A stretch of 64,000 nucleotides of DNA. Origin: Rhizophagus clarus. Its lineage: Eukaryota > Glomeromycota > Glomeromycetes > Glomerales > Glomeraceae. The notes beneath the pieces are model-generated. The model worked only from the letters and a program-made list of their open reading frames with translations, was not told where the DNA came from and made no database searches. The position numbers were made by a program, and so were the translations under genes. Position 1 is the stretch's first letter. Each line of letters starts with the position of its first letter. The stretch is from contig BLAL01000006.1 in assembly GCA_015698045.1 (NCBI GenBank), positions 868,001 through 932,000 of the forward strand, given 5' to 3'. Positions 54,360 to 64,000 of this stretch are shown piece after piece.

Positions 54360-56745
54360 GACGCGGAGTTTTGGTAAAGACAGAGAAGCTTTTTTCTTTA
54401 ATTGGTTTAACAAAACATTTTCTAACATTCCATTTTCTTTCTTTCTTTAGGTAGCTTACTCTTCAGATCTGGACATGTTGGATTTAGGTGGGTTTTTTTT
54501 CTTTATTACTGTTTTAATAAAATAAACAAAACTTTACTAATGTTTTGTTTATTTATTTTTTTTAGATAATTTCAGTTATTCGAATATTTATGGATGTGGA
54601 TTTTGGCAAGTGTTTAAATTTTTATTTTTTATTTTTTACCTTTAACAAAATGAAACGTATATTAACGTTTCTTCATTTTTTTCTTTTGTAGTTGCGGATT
54701 TTGGACGGCTCTTTGTTGGTAAATTTTCTTTAAATGTTTTTTTTTGATTATAATAAATTTAACGAAACATTAACTAATGTTTCTTTTTTTCTTTTGTAGT
54801 AGGATATTTGGATTAATAAAGAATACAAGAGTCGGTATAAAATTTTTTTTTAGGGTTTATTATATTAACGAAACATTTACTAATATTTCAATTTTTTTCT
54901 TAGACAACCGAATCTTTTAACGTGTGAGAAGTTCAAGTTTCGATGAGATAATGGAATTGGTAATATCATCTAATTTATCCTTATTGAGAAAAACATGTTT
55001 CTTGGTGCAACCTTGTACGTGAGATTCAAAAGGTATCCTGTATAAACGAGTAAAAAATTCCGTCTGTAATTTGTTGCAGTTTGAATCTTTTTTTTAAAAA
55101 AAATATATTTATTTAACGAAACATTTTCTAACGTTTTGATTTCTTTTTCTTATTTTTTTTAGACGATCAGATCTTTTAACATCATGTGAAAAGTTTGGTA
55201 CTAAGAATTTCTTTTTGAGATTTTATTTATTTAATCGAAACGTTTATTAATGTCTCACTTATTTCTCTTTTTAGACAGCCAGGTTTCTTAACGTAAATAC
55301 GAACGGTGAATTTATGACTCAATTAGTTATCTAATAAGTTTGGTAGGAACCTTTTTTTAAAAAATTTATTAGTCTTAATGAGATGTTCATTAACATTTTG
55401 ATTTTTTTTGTTTTCAGGCAACCTGACCTCTTAATATCATGTGGGAAATTTGGTAGGAATCGATTTACAAATCTATTTTAACGAAACGTTACTAATATTT
55501 CATTATTTTCTCCTTTTTAGATAGCCGGGTCTTTTAGAATTGGAAGTTCAGTAGGAATCTTTTTAAAAAACAAATTTATGATTTATGATTTTTAACAAAA
55601 TGTTCACTAACATTTCGATTTGTTTTTAGGTGACCTAGAGAAAGAGCATCATTGATATATTAACAAGTAAGACGAATACATCTATAATCTCTTAACGTCA
55701 TGCAGGAAATTCGGTGAAAATCGATTTTTTAAACCTATTTTAACGAAACATTTACTAACATTTCGTTATTTCTCTTTTTTTAGATGACCGGATCTCTTAG
55801 TAACATGGGAAAATTCAGTATAAATGAATTTTTTTAAAAAAATTTTATTTATTTTAATGTGTAGATGGTCAGTCTATCGAGGTATTTGAGCGCGTCTTTA
55901 ATTTTGGTGCATTTTTAAAAAAAAAAATTTTTTTTAATGAACTGTATCTAGTAATGGTTTGTTGTTTTCTTTTTTTTAGGCATGTCTTTTGGTTCACTTT
56001 AGGCACGTGAAATTTCAATGGCTTAACCACATGATATGATGTAATAATAATTATAATGAAAAAATTTATGTTTTAACGAACTTACTAAAAGTTTGTTTTT
56101 TATTTTGTGAAAGTTCTTCAGATCTCAAGAGGTAGATATTTTTTTTTAAAAAAGAAATTCACCTACAGTATTTTCAGCAAAAATCATTAACATTTTGTTA
56201 TTTTTCTTTTCTTTTTTTTTTTTCTTTTTTTAGGCCAATGATCCTTCAGACCTCAAAGTAGATATCTATTTTAATTATTTTTTTTTTTAACGAAACAATT
56301 ATTAATGTTTTGTTATTTTTTTTTTTTAGGCGGTCGGTATATTGGATCTTTGAAGGTGGATTTAGTAAAGGTTTAAAGGTAAAGGAGTGTATTATAATTT
56401 CAAACTTAATTTTTTAATTAAAAACTGATGTTTCTTTTTTCTTTTTTGTAGGTTTCAGACTTTTGGGTGAATGGGAAAGTAGTATGTTTCGCAAGTTTTA
56501 TGAAACTTTTTTTTTAATTTTTATTTAATTAGAAACGTTTACTAACGTTTCTTTGTTACTTTGTTTCTTTATAGAATTTAATGTTGAATTCGACTTTTGA
56601 CCTTTGCGGTGAGTTTCAAAGTTATATACTTCTTATTTTTTTTAAAAGAAACAATTACTAACATTTCTTGTCTTTTTGCAGATTCTGGCTTCGATTGGCT
56701 TTGGGTGGTAAGTTTCGAACTTTGAAACTTTCTTTTTTATTTTAT
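54360..56745 (+). repeat. Intron-like array 3: about 18 alternating units
   Basis: Exon-like pieces of 27-60 nt alternate with T-rich segments of about 75-110 nt. The segments start GTAGGAA, GTAAAT or similar and carry a core best seen as GAAACGTTTACTAACGTTTC near 56,533. Variants include AACGAAACATTTACTAACATTTC-like near 55,741 and GAAACATTAACTAATGTTTC near 54,763. They end in TTTTTTAG or TTTTGTAG. The best core is a palindrome except for its 4 nt centre and contains the fungal branch-site word TACTAAC. Several exon-like pieces resemble one another (GATCTCTTAGTAACATGGGA, GACCTCTTAATATCATGTGG), so whole units have duplicated. No common reading frame is kept. Best explained as a spliced non-coding or decayed gene with introner-like copies; a splice-signal-bearing minisatellite is the alternative. 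Confidence 0.6.
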
Positions 56746-57228
56746 TTCATTAGAACCATTTTTAACGTAAGGATATCATCGATTAGAAGGAGAGTGTTTG
56801 AATCTGATTAGAAGCATATAATAGATTCTGTATAGTAGTTTTAGTATAGACTTTGGTAAAGATTTAACATAGTTTTTAAACGTATTTTATTAATTATTAT
56901 TAATGTAATAAACCACATTTAACAGTAAAGTAATTTAACGTTATTTAACAATAAATAATTTAGCGTTATACAATTATAAGATAATTATCGTTATTTAATG
57001 ATATTGATGACTATCGTTAATTTAAACACATCAATTCCACTCGACGAGTCCAATTATTATCGATTATTTATCATTTAGATTAAATATCGATATTTGTCAT
57101 TTTAGTTAAATTCTGATGCTTTGTCATCATTTACCACATCGATACTACTCGACGAGTCTGATTATTATCGATATATATCATGTAAGCTATCTATCGATAT
57201 ATATCCCCTAAAAAAATTTTCTGATGTG
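56746..57228. repeat. 3' flank of array 3 and A+T repeats at block end
   Basis: A possible last exon (56,770-56,860) is followed by TTATTTAACG/TTTATCATTTA repeats and two copies of CACTCGACGAGTCCAATTAT-like sequence (about 57,035 and 57,128). TCGACGA is slightly palindromic. No gene. Confidence 0.45.
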
Positions 57229-57242
57229 GTAAAGGAAAAATA

Positions 57243-58270
57243 ATGCCAAATCTCCACCTATCATTACATCTATGTGAGTGCTCTTATGATTACGGACCCC
57301 AATATTCATTCTAGTGCTTTAGCTTTAAACGAATGAATGGCGCATTTGGTAATTCAAATTTAAATTCATTTGCTATGTCAATTTTTCAAATTATATTATT
57401 CCATTAAGCAAAGATTAATAATAAAATATTTATTAGGATCGCCTAATAGCTACCGCCAAATTGAACCTGAACTAATGCGTCGATTGATGACTGAAACACA
57501 AATAAACGATATTATCAGCTCAAGTTCAGAAGTAATTGGCATCAAATTACTCAATAAACGACCTTCTGTCAGTTCACTTTTCAAATTTCCAACAAATAAA
57601 ATTTATCAATTTTTGATGAATTCCAGAAATATATTGGAATCACCAATTACTGGTTGCGAGGAATTTCTGGGTATATTTTTAGCACCGTGATCTGAAGATA
57701 TTCGTCTTGATGAACAAATCTACGATTTACTTATTAAATATTATAAGGATATATACATAGATTCTATATTCAGAAAACTGTTCACAGAAAATTTACCCAA
57801 TTCAACGATCATTACCAACAAAGCGAATTGATATGAAAGATGTCAAATCAGTGCAGAAATTTTTGGATCTGCTGCTGCAACACGACATATTAAGAGCTCA
57901 TTTGTCTTAGCTAAATTTATTAATCGTGATGGGAATAGCGTCGATACTTACCCAGGTCAAATCCAATTTTTCTTTAAATATAGCGTTCATTTATCCTCCC
58001 ATAATTTGACACACAAATTGGCTTACATCAAATGGTACAAACTGGCAAATTTGACATCCTGATTCCATTTCAGTATTGACGATGATGTCGAAACTTGCAA
58101 TGTCGAATTATGGAAAGATAGTTTCTATTTGAGCAGTAAAGACAATATAATCTCAATACACAACATTTTAGGTCAGTTTATACCTGTAAAATACAAAAAA
58201 TCAGATTGATCTAATGCCAGAGAATATTTAGCCATTATTCCTATAAATAGAAAGTTCCATTTGCGTTGAT
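57243..58270 (+). pseudogene. Plavaka-type transposase gene, C-terminal half, decayed
   Basis: Opens MPNLHLSLHLCECSYDYGPQ, then YSF, TAG where relatives have Trp, then CFSFKRMNGAFG. A GT..AG intron (57,349-57,436) leads in phase to GSPNSYRQIEPELMRRLMTE. Later parts include EEFLGIFLAP, AEIFGSAAATRHIKSSFVLA, DTYPGQIQFFFKYSVHLSSH, FHFSIDDDVETCNVELWKDS and IIPINRKFHLR. The DYGPxYSFWCFxxERMNG and RQIEPELMRRL strings are ones I associate with Plavaka transposases. Several stops interrupt it, for example TGA at 57,688 and one near 57,830. The N-terminal half is absent and replaced by the inverted-repeat-bounded block. The same family occurs at 1-4,027. Confidence 0.6.
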
Positions 58271-59745
58271 TTAATATAACATTTATACTAGTCTGAATTG
58301 TTTAAACATTTTTTAACAAATATTGTATCATTGTTTTTTATTATACTTAATAATATTAATATAGTAAATATATTATAACCATTATTTAATATAGAAAAGT
58401 GAATACAATTCGGCTATTATTCGTGTGAGGCCAAACATAGTTTAATTTTTATTATACGCAATTTGACCATCATTCAGCAGGATCAAATCAGAGTCAAATA
58501 TAGATTGAATTGCATATCATTACTAATTTAGGTCAATTTTTTTAAAAATTGGCCAAATCTAGGCTGGATTTTTTGGAGGCCGAATATTCCTTTTTCGACT
58601 AGTGTAATCATATTTTTTATAAATTACTAATACTAATAATTTACTTTTCAACACTACTAATTTGCTTTCTTTACTAACTTTATACTTTTTCATTTTAATT
58701 TACTTACACTAATAATTTACTCTTTTTTGATATTACTGCTAATTTACTGTTATTAACATACTTTATTTTATTTTCTTATATTTTCTACATTTATGATTTA
58801 TATCAAAATATAGTATTTTATTTAGGAATATTTTGTATATTTTTATATTTTAAATTAATAAAAATTGATAATTTTACTTTATAAATTTGCCAGGTATTGC
58901 TGTAAAATTTTAGTATTTGACCTATCATAATACTTAAAATTTGGCCTAAAATTTGGCTCAAAAATTGAACAATAATTGTATAAATTTAGGACAAAAATAG
59001 GATAATTATTGTACAAATTACCATGCAATTATTGTGTGATTTATTGCAATTTTTAGCACAATTATTGCACAATTATTGTTCAGTCAAATATATAGAAATT
59101 GTAGTGAAATCGTTAATTTAACAAAAATCACATACAGTTTTTTCATAGGGAATCTTTTAATTTTTTTTAATTAACAAACATTTGCTTACATTTCATTTTT
59201 TTCCTTTATGTTTTCCTTTCTTCTCTATCTCAACTTGATTGAATTGATCAGATCTAATCATTATAAAATTTTTTTATCAATTGTCTATCTTATAAAAAAA
59301 AATTCTTTTTCAGTTTTTAATCCAGTTTTTTTATTCCTTTCTGGTTTAAGCTAAAATTATTTTTTTTTTATTTTCTTTTTAGTTTTGAACTGGAATTTAC
59401 TTTCTTTTTTTTGTAAGTATTGCTAGATGAATTATATGAACCCGCCCATATATATAGGACCTCATTAAGAATGAATATTAACCACTTTTTTCAATTAATC
59501 TATTTATTATATATTTCTAAAATTAGTACTGATAAAAATTTTGTGATATAACACCAATTTTCATTTTTACGTTTTATTGATTTCACATATTTTCTTAAAA
59601 TCTCTTTCTTTTCTAATAAGTAAAATTGACATTATATACAAACTATTTGGTCTATCATCTAATTTTTATGTTCCTTTTATTTTTCACTTAATATAGGTTA
59701 TTAGTCACAAGATAGAAAAAGAAGTTTTAAAAATTAATACAAAAA
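58271..59745. other. Spacer with ATTATTGCACAATT repeats and weak intron-like words
   Basis: At about 58,960-59,080 ACAATTATTG(C/T)ACAA units repeat. GGCCAAA/GGTCAA words at 58,430-58,600 recall the ends of the 49.4 kb block. Intron-like words (AACAAACATTTGCTTACATTTC, T-rich acceptors) lie at 59,150-59,420. No gene. Confidence 0.35.
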
Positions 59746-60027
59746 TATGTGCGAAGGGTGAGAAAATTTGATAAACGCATAAGTGCCATAAATGCAAATT
59801 GATAAGCATACTATAAAGTACATATTGAACTTGAGCATGAAAAAGTACCTGAATGTGAAGTAGATGATAATGGCAAGTATTTCTTGGGTTTACGCTTGGC
59901 CATGATTATATTTTTGTTTAGCAGATTTGTGCATCTAATGGTTATCAATCTTGCATTAGCTTTTTGTGTTGTATTCCCATTCTATTTAAGCAAACAGTTC
60001 CAGAAAATGGGTAATTCTTTTCACTAA
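59746..60027 (+). pseudogene. Coding-like fossil with a membrane segment
   Basis: Reads YVRRVRKFDKRISAINAN, two adjacent stops, then AYYKVHIELEHEKVPECEVD, DNGKYFLGLRLAMIIFLFSR and FVHLMVINLALAFCVVFPFY, ending LSKQFQKMGNSFH and TAA. It is basic/charged and then strongly hydrophobic, so probably a decayed membrane protein gene. Family not recognised. Confidence 0.4.
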
Positions 60028-61840
60028 CACTGAAAAATACTTTTTTTTTCTTTTTTAGATAACGATTTTAATATCAACTTGTAGATCATTAGTTTGTTAC
60101 CATTTTATGAGTATTCAAGTGAAATAAAAGTTTTTATACTGTATCAATAATTTATTTTAGACAGTTTGTATTATTAATTAAATTTTTATGTTCTTTATCA
60201 GAGGAGAATGATGTAATGATCTTATTATTTCACTACTATCTTATAATAAAACATATTTCTTTACTGTTTAATTTGTACTCCCCATGATTATGTTTGTATA
60301 ATTTTTCAATAATTGAAATACATATGTAGGGTAAAATCAACTGTATTGTTGATTGTACTCTATGTATAGTGTGATTAGTGTTATGTAATGCAAAAAATCA
60401 TATTTCTTTAACTCATGTTTAAACTTGTGATGAATTCGTGCTCAACTTGAGTTAATAAAATTATTACAAAATCATTGATTTTATTAAATTTATCAGAATT
60501 TTTATACTTAATTAAAGATGATTAACATAAAATTCACTAATGATTTCATTATAACATTACTGACTTTTTTGTTAATCTTGAATATTTTATTTTGAATTTA
60601 AATTGTTTTCTTTAAACTTGAGTTGAACTTGAGTTCAACTCAAGTTTAACTCGTTTGCTCAAGTGTATTGTGGTCTGTAATTATTAAATTGTGATATGAT
60701 ATTTGTATATTGTAGATCATTAAATATTACATCATAGAATTTCATGGAACTTAGAAAACAGAATGTTAGTATAACATACTATATATTAAATTTTCTGTTC
60801 AAAGGTATTATCGATAAATATTTTCTTTTTCCTACATTTACGTGTTTAAATTTTGTAGAATGATATAATATTCTATGGACTGCTATTAGTGAATCACAAC
60901 CTTTCTCACAGTGTTCAGCTTTTCATAGTTTTGTATTTGATATTTCTGGCTTCATGAATCTATGCTTAAACTGAATGTCAGAGGAAGGTGCATTTTTATA
61001 CTACTTGATATATGCCAGGAGATGAGTTCTTAGCCCTTTGGGTAATTTAAGCATATATTCAAAGTAATATTGAACCTCTCCTGGATATATGTTAGTTGAT
61101 TCATTATTAAATGCTTTCTATTTTGCAATACATTTCTCTTGTATACATTTTTTCCTGTGTTTGTCTACAGTAATATTCTTTGTGTATAAAAAAGTTAAAA
61201 ATAAATAAAAAAGTAACAAGACAGTCAGGTATCAGTTTTGTAATTTAAAATGTATCCTTTGAAATATAACTATTAATAGCAGTAATGATAACAATAAATG
61301 ATTGTAATAATAAGTGGTTGTAGTAACCATAAATAGTTGTGGTAACGATATCAGTTTGTTAGTATATTCTTGCAATAAAAATATTTCTTCGTAGTAATTT
61401 GTTGCTCTTTTCTTTTTCTTTTACAAATATCATGAATTTTAATGATGAGCTGAAAACTTATTTACAGAAAATTTGCATAGTGTTAGTCCTCTTGAATAGT
61501 ATGTGGGTAAAATAGCAACACCAAATTATGGGATATGTTTATGGACAAAATTTCTTTGTTCATGCAGTAGATTACTGAAAGAGAATATGAGAAAATAACA
61601 ATAGAATCCCAGTACAGGATTACTGAAATTTAAGTCACATATTCTATTGTGGAGATTAATATATAGTGGTGATCAGTCACAGTTCTTCAGCTCTTTGGAC
61701 ACAGGATTTCAGTAAGTATTTTTTTTTATTTCTTTATCCATCTTTCAAAGAATAGTTACTAATTGCTTTCTATTTTTTTAGATAGTTGACTCATAGTTGA
61801 CTCTATTATTTAGATACTAGGTCTTTGAAAAAATGAAAGC
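60028..61840. other. Long spacer, no gene seen
   Basis: A+T-rich. Contains a ACTTGAGTTGAACTTGAGTT palindromic repeat at about 60,615-60,660, related to CTCAACTTGAGTTAA at 60,440. A donor-like GTAAGT and an intron-like segment with TTACTAATTGC lie at 61,710-61,785. No supported exon. Confidence 0.35.
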
Positions 61841-61857
61841 TTTGATAGGATTAAGTT

Positions 61858-63750
61858 TTTTTTTTTTTTTTTTTTAAAAAAATTAGTAGCGCGTATTTTA
61901 TTAAATTTATGTATTTTCAGTACATGATAAAATTAATTAAATACACTTATAAAATAGATATATCTATTCTATATAACTAATCTGATCTGTAAAATAAAAT
62001 TTAAAGTCAATATTATATCTATTCTAAAGTATTTGATAATTTTATCTAAAAGGTTCTATTTGTCGTTATAGTTTATTTATCTACAGGAATTAGCTTCTGA
62101 ATTGTGTTCCATCTTTCGTCCCTTTTTCCTGTATTTGTAGATCTTCCTTTCGATCATTCATACGTTACTAATTTAATAATTTCGTTTTGATTTTGTTTTT
62201 TGGTTTTTTCTGTATTATTATTTTTTTGTTTTTTATTGTTTTCTGATTTCTGTGATTTCCCTTCTTCCTTCTTTTTTTTTCTTTTATCTCCTTTAGTTAT
62301 CCCTTGTTGTTTTTCAATTTCTATTGTGGTTTCGATTCTTTTATGCCAGATTTCTTTTTTAATGTTATCATAGTATAGTTTCCATAATCTTTTAACCATT
62401 TCTTTGGATCCCTTTTTCTTTCTTCCTATATTATTGAGATTCTTATTGAACATGCCTCTCAATAATTCCCAGTATCTTGTTTTGTTAGATAATATTGCTG
62501 ACTTGCTATCTAAGAATAATACAAATTCTGTTTTTATATCGTTAAAAGTCTCTATATTATCAATTTTCTTTTTTATGTTGTCTTTGTCTTCTTGTTCTTT
62601 AGTATTATCCTCATTCTCGTATAACTGTCTATTAATGTCTTTTTCGATCTCGATAATTGTGTTTTCAACAATGTCTTTTATATTAAGTTCATTTTGGTTA
62701 CATATCCATATATGTTTCCAAGTTTCTTCATCTTCTTCACATCTTGGACATATCGGAGTATTTATTTTGTTCGTTCCTCGATCATATAAGAGTTTGTATG
62801 TTGGTAGAATCGATAATAAATTTTTTATCTTGTATGTTCGATCTAGACTGTCTTGTGAATTACAAACCATTTTTCTACATTGATTTCTATTACTTATGAA
62901 TTCTAAACTTGTTTCCCAATCGAATTTATCTTTGTAATTATTTATAAAGAGATCTTCTACCAATTTGCAATGTAATAGTTCATGCTTCCATTTGGCTTGA
63001 CTTATTATTTTACTCCATCTTCTATATGCCCATTTAACTAAGTTATTGTTCCAATATATATTATAATCGTTAGTTTTCAAATTTCATTCTCGATATATAT
63101 AGCTTCAATGTTTTCATCATTTTTCATAAATGTTTCATTTTCCTTTTCCATTTCATTAATTATTTCTAAGTAATGTAAATCTTCTCCTTTATCCCTGATA
63201 TCAATCTGTAAGTTATGATTTCTTATATATGAAAGAATATAATTTAATTCCAAATGGTGATCGATATCTAATTTTCATCTGTTGTTTAATTCTTGAAAAT
63301 TTATTATCTCTTTGACTATTGATTTTTCTATTATTAAATTGATCTCTGAATTTTCTTTAAAAAATAATAAAATTAATATTATACTTTGTAACCATTTTTT
63401 CGTTATATTGTCATCTTCACTATCTAATCGAAAATTCTTTCTCCAATATATAATATCTTTATCGTAATAACTTGTAATCATAATTGAAGATATATACATT
63501 GTTATTTTTTTCTTTTTTTGTAATTTCATCTTTCCCTTATTCACCTGTATGAATACGTTATAAATTTCTTTCGTATTTTCCAATATATTATTTTTTATTT
63601 CTTCGATAAAATTTTCTGATGCTTCTATCATTTGATCTATTTGATCAATCCTTTTATTAAAGTTTATAATATTGATATTAGATTCTTCTTCTTCTTCTAT
63701 TATTAATTTCTGCTTTGCTATTTTATCTTTAATTAATTTTTCATTTCTAT
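61858..63750 (-). mobile_element. 5'-truncated LINE retrotransposon with 17 bp target duplication
   Basis: TTTGATAGGATTAAGTT occurs at 61,841-61,857 and again at 63,751-63,767. The insert begins with a run of T (the poly-A tail on the minus strand) and ends abruptly at 63,750, so about 1.9 kb of the 3' part was inserted by target-primed reverse transcription. The duplication is perfect, which points to a young insertion, although the reading frame is already broken. Confidence 0.85.
62154..63631 (-). pseudogene. LINE ORF2 C-terminal region with CCHC-type zinc motif
   Basis: The main frame (63,080-62,154, about 308 codons) has an aromatic/basic start (WNNNLVKWAYRRWSKIISQA), a zinc motif CPRCEEDEETWKHIWIC (about residues 111-127) typical of LINE proteins downstream of reverse transcriptase, and a very Lys/Glu/Asn-rich tail. 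An upstream part (63,631-63,275) may be the RNase-H-like region. Between them the frame shifts (TGA at about 63,270, then another shift just before 63,080). The reverse transcriptase itself is missing because of 5' truncation. Confidence 0.6.
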
Positions 63751-63767
63751 TTTGATAGGATTAAGTT

Positions 63768-64000
63768 AGCAACCTTTTTTTTAGGATTTTTGTAACGAAC
63801 TATTTCTAACTGACAGTTTTTTTATTTTTTTGGATATTGGATGCTTAAAAACTTGGTGAGGAGGGCCAAGTTTTAATGTTAAAATTTTAAAATCTTTAAC
63901 AAAAAAATGTTATATTTATACTTGCCGCCCATTTAAATGGAATGGGAGTCCCATCCCATCCCAAATCCCATCCCATCCCAATCCATCCTAAATCCCAAAT
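63768..64000. repeat. Intron-like copy and start of a CCCATCCCAT repeat
   Basis: After the LINE duplication an intron-like acceptor and core (GTAACGAACTATTTCTAACTG) continue sequence that was contiguous with 61,840 before the insertion. From 63,930 GGAATGGGAGTCCCATCCCA leads into CCCATCCCAAATCC units running off the window, possibly the end of another transposon. Confidence 0.45.

Larger units (their letters stand above)
53278..57226. mobile_element. 3.9 kb block with 35 bp inverted ends enclosing intron-like array 3
   Basis: The left end CATCAGGAAATTTTTTTAGA and the inverse of the right end CATCAGAAAATTTTTTTAGG continue into GATATATATCGATA on both sides, 32 of 35 positions alike. Just inside both ends lie A+T repeats with GATATTTATC/CGATATATATC words. 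No target duplication is clear. It cuts the Polinton fragment on the left and abuts the Plavaka pseudogene on the right. It may be a non-autonomous transposon that carries the array. Confidence 0.5.

Overview
This looks like a repeat-rich, gene-poor stretch of a fungal nuclear genome, most likely an arbuscular mycorrhizal fungus of the Rhizophagus/Glomus group. The sequence is roughly three quarters A+T by eye. Genes have short GT..AG introns. Several reading frames resemble families I know as multi-copy there: Plavaka-type transposase genes, trihelix/Myb-like proteins, Crinkler-type headers, secreted ML-like proteins and a zinc-knuckle Gag-like protein. The species is inferred; no database was consulted.

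Layout. 1-4.0 kb: a minus-strand Plavaka-type gene whose small intron holds a 2.65 kb pogo/Tigger transposon. 4.2-9.4 kb: a coding-like fossil and three small spliced genes (unknown, trihelix-like, coiled coil). 10-14.4 kb: tandem repeats, then an array of about 17 intron-like units. 16.4-17.1 kb: a broken trihelix-like gene. 17.2-21.2 kb: pyrimidine-rich and A+T minisatellites. 21.2-34.4 kb: a 13.2 kb Polinton-like fossil with 975 bp inverted ends, a protein-primed-type DNA polymerase, a retroviral-type integrase, Gag-like and retropepsin-like frames and a Crinkler-like cargo gene. 35.4-39.5 kb: a minus-strand intron-like array and a purine-rich tract. 39.8-44.6 kb: an orphan terminal exon next to a perfect 30 bp palindrome, a secreted protein gene, decayed coding fragments (one esterase-like), and a spliced membrane-protein gene recovered exon by exon. 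45-48.4 kb: a Helitron-like fragment and a decayed hAT element. 49.4-52.4 kb: a minisatellite between short inverted ends. 52.4-53.3 kb: a second Polinton fragment. 53.3-57.2 kb: another inverted-repeat-bounded block enclosing a third intron-like array. 57.2-64 kb: a decayed Plavaka gene, a coding fossil, and a 5'-truncated LINE with a 17 bp target duplication.

Three themes stand out. First, the Polinton-like element pairs a Polinton polymerase and integrase with Gag-like and retropepsin-like genes, and I see no jelly-roll capsid, packaging ATPase or adenovirus-type protease. Second, three arrays alternate 30-50 nt exon-like pieces with 70-110 nt intron-like pieces. The intron-like pieces share a near-palindromic core containing an ACTAAC branch-site-like motif, and each array lies near a pyrimidine-rich tract on its sense strand. 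Third, decay is dominated by C:G to T:A transitions: in my hand alignment of the Polinton ends all of about 31 differences are transitions, and several plain transposons and host pseudogenes carry Trp-to-stop changes. All coordinates of spliced genes come from reading the sequence by eye and need transcript support.
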